Origin: Gemmatimonadota bacterium
GTDB taxonomy: Bacteria; Gemmatimonadota; Gemmatimonadetes; Gemmatimonadales; GWC2-71-9
Reading direction: 5' to 3'
Assembly: GCA_025361465.1 (NCBI GenBank)
Contig: JANYAG010000329.1
Location: 1 to 11,074, forward strand
Length of the DNA stretch: 11,074 nucleotides
The notes under the pieces are model-generated. The model had not been told where the DNA came from. It was given only the letters and a program-made list of their open reading frames with translations, and ran no database searches. Positions 6,718 through 11,074 of this stretch are shown in pieces; within the stretch, counting starts at the first letter, position 1; each line of letters opens with the position of its first letter. The position numbers and the translations under genes are program-made.

Positions 6718-8826
6718 ATGATACGCCGAGTGCTGTTCGCGATCCTTTCGACCCTGACCCTGGTTGCCATGCGGGTGGCGCCCCTCCCGGCCCAGGAGCG
6801 CGAGGACCGGACCCTGCTGTCCCAGGAGGTCATGACCGCCATCATCAACGAGGTGTCCGGCGAACGCGCCATGCATTACATCCTCGACCTGGTGCCCTGG
6901 CAGCGGGTGCGCCTTCCCGAGGAATACAACGGCACGCCGCGGGAAAGCCAGGTGATGGTGAGGTACGCCAAGAAATTCGGCTTCAGCAACGTGACGATCG
7001 AGAAGTTCGGCACCGCAACCACCGCCTGGCAGCCGACCCAGGGCGAACTGTGGATGACGACGCCCAAGAACGTCAAGCTGTTCGACATCCAGGACATTAC
7101 CCTCGCCCTCGCCTCGCTCAATGCCAACGGCGATCTCAGCGGGGAGCTGGTCGATGTCGGTGCGGGCCGGGCACAGGATTTCGAGGGGAAGGACGTCAAG
7201 GGAAAGTTCGTCCTGGCTTCGGGCAGCACCAGCCAGGCCTACAATCAGGCGATCCAGCGCGGCGCGATCGGTGTCCTCGGGGTCAGTGCCATCGGCTTCC
7301 AGCGCGCGGCCGATTTTCCGACCCAGATCGTCTCGTCCAACGTCAACGCCCAGCCCAACACCGTCGCCTGGTCGGTGACGCCCGAGGTGCAGCACAATCT
7401 CGCGGCCATGCTGCTGCGCGGCGACAAGATCACCATCCGCTCGATCACGAAGAGCGTGCAGGTCCCCAGCCAACAGGAGTACGTCCACGCCGAGATCCCG
7501 GGCGACGGAAGCACCTCCCAGGAAGTGGCGATCAGCGGCCACCTGTACGAGGGCCTGATCAAGCAGGGCGCCAACGACGACAACTCCGGCTGTGCGCTGA
7601 CGCTCGAGATCGGGCGGGCCTACCTCAAGCTCATCGCCGAGGGCAAGCTGCCGCGCCCCAAGCGGACCATCAACTTCCAGTGGGTGCCCGAGATCTCGGG
7701 AACCAACGCCTATCTCAACGCGCATCCCGACAAGGCGAAGGCGATCATCGGGACGCTCAATTTCGACATGGAAGCCATCCGCGTCGGCTCCAACCGGAGC
7801 TACTGGGTGCTGCAGCGGACGCCGGACACGTATCCGTCCTATCTCAACGATGTCGCCCAGAGCATGATGGAATACATCGCCGATATTTCGCGGGAACGGG
7901 TCCGCTTCCGCGCGACCGGCTATGCCCCATCGGAGCCGGTCGAATCGCAGCATGGCAGCCGGGATGCCTTCTACATCAAGATCGACAAGCACTACGGCTC
8001 GAGTGATCATGTGACCTACATGCAGCACGGCATTCCGGCCGTGATGTTCATCACCTGGCCGGACATGTACTACCACTCTTCCGAAGACACCCCCGACAAG
8101 CTGGATCCTACCCAGTTCAAGCGGGCGGCGGCGGTCGGACTCGGTGGCCTGGCCGTCATCGCCACCGGCACCGATGAAATGGCGGCGCGGGTCGTGGCCG
8201 ACAACCTCGGTCGCGGCCTGTCGCGCATGGGCGAGTCCCACACCAAGGGCCTCGGCTACCTGGCCGACGCGACCGCGACGACCTTGCCGCAGGCCTACAA
8301 GGAGGCGCGCAACGCCATCCTGCATCAGGCCGGGATCGAAAAAGCCGTCGTCACCTCGGCGAGCGTGCTCTGGACCAATGTCGATGATGGCAAGAAGAAG
8401 ACGGCTGCCTTCCTGCCGCTGATCGACCAGCGCGCCGCCTCGCTGCTGAACGAGGTGAAGGCGGGCTACCAGCTTGCCGCCGTGCAGCGCGGGGTACCGG
8501 CGACCGAACCCGCGGTGACACCAGAGGAAAAAGAGGCTGCCAGCTTGATGATTGAGCAGGTCGCTGGTGCGGCGGGCGGACGGGGCGGCGGAGGCGGTGG
8601 TGGTCGCGGTGCCGGTGGGCCCTCACTGCCGACGGAATACACCGCCGAGTTCTCGTTGCTGCTGGGCAAGAAGATGACGGTGATGCAGGTGCGCGACTTC
8701 CTGTCGGGGGAGTTCACCCCGATCGCGCTGGCCGACGTGATGACGGTGCTGAAGGCGCGGGAGACCGCCGGCTCGATCAAGCTGACGCCGGTGACGCCGC
8801 CGACGCCGGTCAAGAAGAAGAAGTAG
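6718..8826 (+). CDS. Exported M28-family metallopeptidase with PA-like insertion and Gly-rich C-terminal extension
   Basis: This 702-residue protein has a signal peptide (1-26, ending PLPAQ). Residues ~135-215 look like a PA-type insertion (DFEGKDVKGKFVLASG, then AIQRGAIGVLGVS). The M28 di-zinc core follows: SGHLYEG with H275, GANDDNSG with D287, WVPEISGT with E325 as the likely general base, LNFDME with D350, and SDHVTYMQHGIPAVMF with H431, plus HSSEDTPDKLD (453-463). It is therefore probably an aminopeptidase or related exopeptidase outside the cytoplasm. The usual HxD of the first motif reads HLY and the usual EE reads PE. From memory a subclade with HLFE/HLYE exists, so this may be ancestral and not a defect. 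Residues ~619-634 are a Gly/Arg linker, and the protein ends in KKKK. ATG 6718 is chosen because AGGAG ends 9 bases before it and the signal peptide begins there. It is divergent from the glycan operon and has no cotranscribed partner. Confidence 0.9.
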   Translation: MIRRVLFAILSTLTLVAMRVAPLPAQEREDRTLLSQEVMTAIINEVSGERAMHYILDLVPWQRVRLPEEYNGTPRESQVMVRYAKKFGFSNVTIEKFGTATTAWQPTQGELWMTTPKNVKLFDIQDITLALASLNANGDLSGELVDVGAGRAQDFEGKDVKGKFVLASGSTSQAYNQAIQRGAIGVLGVSAIGFQRAADFPTQIVSSNVNAQPNTVAWSVTPEVQHNLAAMLLRGDKITIRSITKSVQVPSQQEYVHAEIPGDGSTSQEVAISGHLYEGLIKQGANDDNSGCALTLEIGRAYLKLIAEGKLPRPKRTINFQWVPEISGTNAYLNAHPDKAKAIIGTLNFDMEAIRVGSNRSYWVLQRTPDTYPSYLNDVAQSMMEYIADISRERVRFRATGYAPSEPVESQHGSRDAFYIKIDKHYGSSDHVTYMQHGIPAVMFITWPDMYYHSSEDTPDKLDPTQFKRAAAVGLGGLAVIATGTDEMAARVVADNLGRGLSRMGESHTKGLGYLADATATTLPQAYKEARNAILHQAGIEKAVVTSASVLWTNVDDGKKKTAAFLPLIDQRAASLLNEVKAGYQLAAVQRGVPATEPAVTPEEKEAASLMIEQVAGAAGGRGGGGGGGRGAGGPSLPTEYTAEFSLLLGKKMTVMQVRDFLSGEFTPIALADVMTVLKARETAGSIKLTPVTPPTPVKKKK

Positions 8827-9430
8827 CGCAGCGCTCCATGACCAGCCGGGAGATCCGGCGGTCGTACGGCATGAATGGGTGGAGGACGGGGAGCTCGATG
8901 AACTCCTCGTCACCACCCATTCGCGTTTCCGCCACGGCCACCAGGCCGTCATTCACCTCATTGCCGAATGGGCTCCAGCGGCCGCGGGGTCCGCGAGTGC
9001 CCGCGATCACGGTGAAGGGCACCGCTGGTGTGGGAATCGCGGCCATCCGCTCCGGTGAGGCCAGCATGCGCCCCGCGTCGCCGTTGATGGCACGGAACCA
9101 GAAGGCGCCGAGGAAGTGGCGCGCCAGCCGTGGCGACTGGTTCGGCGTGCCGATCATCACCACGCGCCGCGGCCGCGGGACCTCGGGGTCGAGACCAGCG
9201 ATGGCCGCCCGAAGCAGCAGGCCGCCGAGGGAGTGGCCAATGACGAGGTACTCGCCATCCGCTTCCTGCACGAGCCGCTGGCGCAGCCGGCCGACGATCC
9301 GCTCCACGGATTCAAACGCGGCGCTGTAGCCGAATTGCGAGGGAGCAACGCCGGCTCGACGCAGTGCACGGCCCATGCTCATCATCGAGAGCGGGGTCCG
9401 CCCCATGCCGTGCACCAGTAGCGCTCGCAT
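8810..9430 (-). CDS. Small alpha/beta hydrolase (lipase/PGAP1-like)
   Basis: This 206-residue cytoplasmic protein is an alpha/beta-hydrolase with all expected active-site elements: an HG oxyanion loop near the start (LLVHGMGRTP), the nucleophile elbow GHSLGG (S67), an acid in NDGLV (D161), and a late His in LHPFMPYD (H184). Small hydrolases of this layout are usually esterases or lipases; the natural substrate is unknown. There is no signal peptide. ATG 9430 is chosen over upstream in-frame starts because strand 1 of the fold (MRALLVHG) begins immediately and AGGGT lies about 9 bases before it; an upstream start would also run into yceI. It follows yceI by 44 bases on the same strand with no visible terminator, so the two may be cotranscribed. 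Its last 17 bases overlap the convergent peptidase gene: the AAG run encoding that protein's lysine tail reads as Ser codons here. Confidence 0.88.
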   Translation of the reverse strand: MRALLVHGMGRTPLSMMSMGRALRRAGVAPSQFGYSAAFESVERIVGRLRQRLVQEADGEYLVIGHSLGGLLLRAAIAGLDPEVPRPRRVVMIGTPNQSPRLARHFLGAFWFRAINGDAGRMLASPERMAAIPTPAVPFTVIAGTRGPRGRWSPFGNEVNDGLVAVAETRMGGDEEFIELPVLHPFMPYDRRISRLVMERCATSSS

Positions 9431-9474
9431 GGGACGGACCCTATCAGCAGACGCAAGGCGTGGCAAGCGCTCGC

Positions 9475-10032
9475 CTACTTCTGCAGCATCAGCTCCGTGT
9501 TGATAGTGAGCTTGACCTCGTCGCCGACCACGACCCCGCCGGTCTCCAGCGCCGCATTCCACTCGAGCCCGAACGCGCTCCGCAGCAGCTTTCCCTTCGC
9601 GGAGAAGCCCTGTCGCGTGCCCCCCCAGGGATCATTGCCGGCGCCCTCGAACGTCACGTCGAGCGTGATCGGCTTGGTCACGCCGCGGATGGTCAGGTTC
9701 CCCGCGAGCTGGAATTCGCCTTCAGGATCGCCGGTGAACTTCCCGCCGGTGAACGCCATCGTCGGGAAGTGCGCCGCATCGAAGAAGTCCGGCGAGCGAA
9801 GGTGCACGTCGCGCTTCTCTTCCCGGGTGTCGATGCTGGTCACGTCGATCGAGACGTCGATCGCGGCCAGGCCCGGCGTGGCCGGATCGAGGACGACCTG
9901 CCCCTTCACGGTACCGAAGCGGCCCTTGACGTTCGAGATCATCAGGTGGCGCACCGAGAACTCCACGTCGGTGTGCGAGGCGTCGATCGTCCAGGTGCCG
10001 GTGGTCGGTGCTGCTGCAGTCATTGTGGTCAT
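9475..10032 (-). CDS. YceI-family lipid-binding protein, no signal peptide
   Basis: This 185-residue protein matches the YceI family, a lipocalin-like beta barrel that binds isoprenoid or other amphiphilic ligands. Landmarks in order are WTIDASHTDVEFSVRHLMIS (14-33), VKGRFG, SIDTREEKRDVHLRSPDFFD (67-84), FPTMAFTG, LTIRGVTKPITLDVTFEG (113-130), and the closing strand GDEVKLTINTELMLQ. E. coli YceI is periplasmic, but this protein starts with a short polar Thr/Ala stretch and no hydrophobic leader, so it is probably cytoplasmic, as in the form known from actinobacteria. Two in-frame ATGs lie nearby; ATG 10032 is preferred because AGGGG ends 7 bases before it, whereas 10065 has no ribosome site and 10023 is too far away. 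It sits 91 bases after marR, a common pairing, and is probably regulated by it. Confidence 0.92.
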   Translation of the reverse strand: MTTMTAAAPTTGTWTIDASHTDVEFSVRHLMISNVKGRFGTVKGQVVLDPATPGLAAIDVSIDVTSIDTREEKRDVHLRSPDFFDAAHFPTMAFTGGKFTGDPEGEFQLAGNLTIRGVTKPITLDVTFEGAGNDPWGGTRQGFSAKGKLLRSAFGLEWNAALETGGVVVGDEVKLTINTELMLQK

Positions 10033-10039
10033 GGTGGTG

Positions 10040-10050
10040 CCCCTCTCCTC
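10040..10050 (-). promoter_or_regulatory. Ribosome binding site of the YceI gene, deciding the start
   Basis: The coding strand reads GAGGAGAGGGG at 10050-10040. AGGGG lies 7 bases before ATG 10032, and the longer purine run makes this one of the strongest ribosome sites in the window. It sets the start at 10032, not at the in-frame ATG at 10065 or 10023. Confidence 0.75.
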
Positions 10051-10051
10051 A

Positions 10052-10070
10052 AATTGGTGATACATCAATT
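10052..10070. promoter_or_regulatory. Candidate repressor operator upstream of the YceI gene
   Basis: The 19 bases form an imperfect palindrome, AATTG-N9-CAATT, with 7 of 9 symmetric pairs matching around position 10061. The size and TTG/CAA arms are typical of MarR-family operators, and the marR gene lies just upstream. It sits directly before the ribosome site. It does not share sequence with the palindromes in front of marR, so a different repressor or looser recognition is possible. Confidence 0.4.
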
Positions 10071-10084
10071 GTTGCTGTCTGGAT

Positions 10085-10113
10085 AGTACATTACTGAACC
10101 AGATCAGCATGAA
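10085..10113 (-). promoter_or_regulatory. Weak candidate promoter for the YceI gene
   Basis: On the minus strand TTCATG (10113-10108) and TGTACT (10090-10085) are 17 bases apart. They match the sigma-70 hexamers at 3 and 4 of 6 positions. Transcription would begin near 10078, placing the AATTG/CAATT palindrome just downstream of the start, where a bound repressor would block it. The assignment rests mainly on spacing and location. Confidence 0.25.
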
Positions 10114-10123
10114 AACCGCTGTC

Positions 10124-10570
10124 CTACTCCAGGGCCCGCATGGCCCGCTGAATGACGGCTCGATCTGCCGAACCGATAGTCTCTTCTGTCTTCTGCTCGA
10201 GTTCCCGCATCCGCTCCACCCCGGCGGCATGTCGGCGCCGACCGTCATCCGTCAATTCGGCGAGGATGACCCGTCGGTCGGCCGGATCCAGGGTTCGGCG
10301 GACCAGTCCTTCCGCCTCCAGCCGATCAACCATCTGGGTGACATTCGACCGGACGCAATTGACCCGCGCGGCCAGCTCGCTCAAGGGAATCGCATGGGCC
10401 GCATCGACCAGATGGCCGAGCACGCCGAACTTCGCAACCGAGAGCTGCACCTCACCCAGCGACTTCTCGACCCGCTCCTCCAAGCCCCTGGCCAGCTGCA
10501 GTAGGGAGAGGAGCGGTTTGCCTGGCTTGGCCTGCCCGTCCGGTGAATAGTCCTCATGCGTACTGTTCAT
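10124..10570 (-). CDS. MarR-family winged-helix transcriptional regulator
   Basis: This 148-residue protein has the MarR layout: an N-terminal dimerisation helix (~19-38), helix-turn-helix with LSELAARV (63-70) and recognition helix VRSNVTQMVDRLEAEGLV (73-90), then a wing with the signature DPADRR (95-100) and VILAELT, and C-terminal dimer helices (~108-148). Such proteins are dimers that usually repress their own and neighbouring genes until a small phenolic or oxidising ligand releases them. Its only cysteine, C72, is at the edge of the recognition helix; a redox role is possible but unproven. ATG 10570 is the only reasonable start. There is no ribosome binding site; a consensus promoter ends 6 bases before the ATG, so the mRNA is predicted to be leaderless. 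Overlapping palindromes there fit autoregulation. The next gene encodes a YceI protein, a likely target. Confidence 0.93.
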   Translation of the reverse strand: MNSTHEDYSPDGQAKPGKPLLSLLQLARGLEERVEKSLGEVQLSVAKFGVLGHLVDAAHAIPLSELAARVNCVRSNVTQMVDRLEAEGLVRRTLDPADRRVILAELTDDGRRRHAAGVERMRELEQKTEETIGSADRAVIQRAMRALE

Positions 10571-10572
10571 GA

Positions 10573-10595
10573 CTGTATTATACAGGCAAGCCTGT
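10573..10595. promoter_or_regulatory. Two overlapping perfect palindromes over the marR promoter (probable operators)
   Basis: CTGTATTATACAG (10573-10585) and ACAGGCAAGCCTGT (10582-10595) are both perfect palindromes and share the ACAG at 10582-10585. The first covers the whole -10 hexamer; the second fills most of the spacer. A dimeric repressor bound at either would exclude RNA polymerase. Spacing and position fit autoregulation by the MarR protein whose gene follows, though binding by that protein is inferred. Confidence 0.65.
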
Positions 10596-10605
10596 CACGT
10601 GTCAA
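10577..10605 (-). promoter_or_regulatory. Full-consensus sigma-70 promoter of marR, leaderless
   Basis: The minus strand reads TTGACA at 10605-10600, a 17-base spacer, and TATAAT at 10582-10577: both hexamers and the spacing are consensus. Only six bases (ACAGTC) separate the -10 from ATG 10570, so the expected start of transcription is the A of the start codon, or within a base of it. The promoter begins 9 bases after the stop of the preceding lipoprotein gene, so marR has its own transcript. Confidence 0.85.
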
Positions 10606-10614
10606 CCCCCTCCT

Positions 10615-11022
10615 TCAGAGGCACCTGAAGACCGACCCGGTCCGCCCGCGGGTGAGGGAGAACACCCCCACGACCGTGGCACTGTCCGTCAGGACCACCG
10701 TCAGGGTCATGATGCTGCCGTGGATTGACCCTTGGTACCGGGCCGGCCTCCGGACGGTGTCTTCGCCGATCCGGACTGGTCCGCCATGTCCAGGCATGTG
10801 CTGGCCGGTCGCGGCGAAGATGCCGTCCGGGGTGACGGTCCAGTCGTTCGAGATGGTTCCGGCGGCGCAGTCGTACTCCAGGGTGCCACCTGTGGTGGTG
10901 AGCACCATGGCGGCGTGCGGACCGCCCCAGGGACCGAGGACATCCATCGATTCGACGTTGGTGTTGCACGCGGCGAGGACCACGGACACGATCACGAGGC
11001 AGCAAAGGCGGCGGCCCTTCAC
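10615..11022 (-). CDS. Small lipoprotein of unknown function
   Basis: This 135-residue protein starts with a lipoprotein signal: basic start MKGRR, hydrophobic core, and lipobox LAAC, so Cys19 is the likely lipid anchor; Asn follows it. The mature part is beta-rich and contains WGGPHAAMVLTTTGGTLEYDC (residues 32-52 region), GGPVRIGEDT, ARYQGSIHGSIMTLTVVL and a terminal VFRCL; C52 and C134 could pair in a disulfide. From memory this matches a recurrent but uncharacterised family of small exported proteins, with conserved WGG-H, EYDCA and MTLTV motifs. No enzymatic function is suggested. The start is GTG at 11022, supported by GGAGG six bases before it and by a GTGA overlap with the stop of the gene upstream. 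It may share a transcript with that gene; marR downstream has its own promoter. Confidence 0.82.
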   Translation of the reverse strand: MKGRRLCCLVIVSVVLAACNTNVESMDVLGPWGGPHAAMVLTTTGGTLEYDCAAGTISNDWTVTPDGIFAATGQHMPGHGGPVRIGEDTVRRPARYQGSIHGSIMTLTVVLTDSATVVGVFSLTRGRTGSVFRCL

Positions 11023-11074
11023 ACCACGCCTCCGGCGGTGTCGTGGTTCGCCTGCAGGATCGCTTCCCGGATCC
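11019..11074 (-). CDS. C-terminal end of an upstream gene, unidentified
   Basis: One minus-strand frame is open from the window edge and ends in TGA at 11021-11019, giving the tail IREAILQANHDTAGGVV. Fifteen of its 17 codons end in G or C, as expected for a gene in this genome, and the stop overlaps the GTG start of the lipoprotein gene as GTGA, like the overlaps in the glycan operon. Too little is present to name a product. Confidence 0.5.
   Translation of the reverse strand, partial: IREAILQANHDTAGGVV
11029..11033 (-). promoter_or_regulatory. Ribosome binding site supporting a GTG start
   Basis: GGAGG on the minus strand (11033-11029) lies six bases before GTG 11022 and sits inside the end of the upstream gene. 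It supports the non-ATG start of the small lipoprotein. Confidence 0.7.

Noticed and set aside
4608..8006. A very long plus-strand open frame (over 1100 codons) antisense to the glycan operon and running into the peptidase gene
   Set aside because: It is a by-product of high GC. The opposite strand has complete GH and M28 motifs in other frames, while this frame is rich in Arg, Gly and Pro with no recognisable domain or signal.
6400..8325. A 641-codon minus-strand open frame antisense to the peptidase gene
   Set aside because: It reads as low-complexity Gly/Val/Arg/Asp with no family motif, whereas the plus strand encodes a full M28 core over the same bases.
8572..8619. Gly-codon-rich stretch as a DNA repeat or frameshift artefact
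   Set aside because: The peptidase frame stays open through it and continues with plausible sequence to the stop, so it is a protein linker.
9456..9476. AGGCG/CGCCT inverted repeat between yceI and the hydrolase as a terminator
   Set aside because: The stem is only 5 pairs with an 11-base loop, it includes the yceI stop codon, and no T-run follows on the transcribed strand.

Overview
The window is high-GC bacterial DNA, almost entirely coding, with nine protein genes (two cut by the window edges). Most products carry Sec or lipoprotein export signals. The mix of exported glycoside hydrolases, an M28 peptidase with a Gly-rich linker, and small lipoproteins resembles Gemmatimonadota, or possibly Acidobacteriota. 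That assignment is inference from protein style and base composition; no rRNA or other marker gene is present. I see no tRNA, rRNA, CRISPR array, transposase or integrase, and no gap over 300 bases lacks a gene.

Region 1 (positions 6548 down to 1, minus strand) is a tight four-gene unit for extracytoplasmic carbohydrate breakdown. In transcription order it encodes a glycoside hydrolase with an MGH1-like (alpha/alpha)6 domain and two tandem discoidin-like domains; a GH2-family hydrolase; an aldose 1-epimerase (GalM) predicted to be a lipoprotein; and the start of an exported protein that may be the N-terminal domain of an amidohydrolase. The first three genes are linked by 4-base ATGA stop/start overlaps and the fourth starts 15 bases after galM, so translational coupling is likely. 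A plausible flow is glycan binding through the discoidin domains, cleavage by the two hydrolases, and mutarotation of the released sugar by GalM. The substrate cannot be named from sequence alone.

Region 2 (6718-8826, plus strand) is a divergently transcribed, exported M28-type metallopeptidase with a PA-like insertion, an altered first metal motif and a Gly-rich C-terminal extension. Its 3' end overlaps by 17 bases the 3' end of a small convergent alpha/beta-hydrolase gene.

Region 3 (11074 down to 8810, minus strand) holds a partial upstream gene end, a small lipoprotein of unknown function, a MarR-family regulator, a YceI-family protein and the alpha/beta hydrolase. The best regulatory signal in the window lies in front of marR: a full-consensus sigma-70 promoter (TTGACA, 17-base spacer, TATAAT) placed so that the predicted transcript starts at the ATG itself, with two overlapping perfect palindromes over the -10 and spacer. 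This suggests a strong, leaderless, autorepressed regulator gene. A separate imperfect palindrome precedes yceI. I found no clearly new multi-gene system; the leaderless marR switch and the exported glycan operon are the most interesting items.
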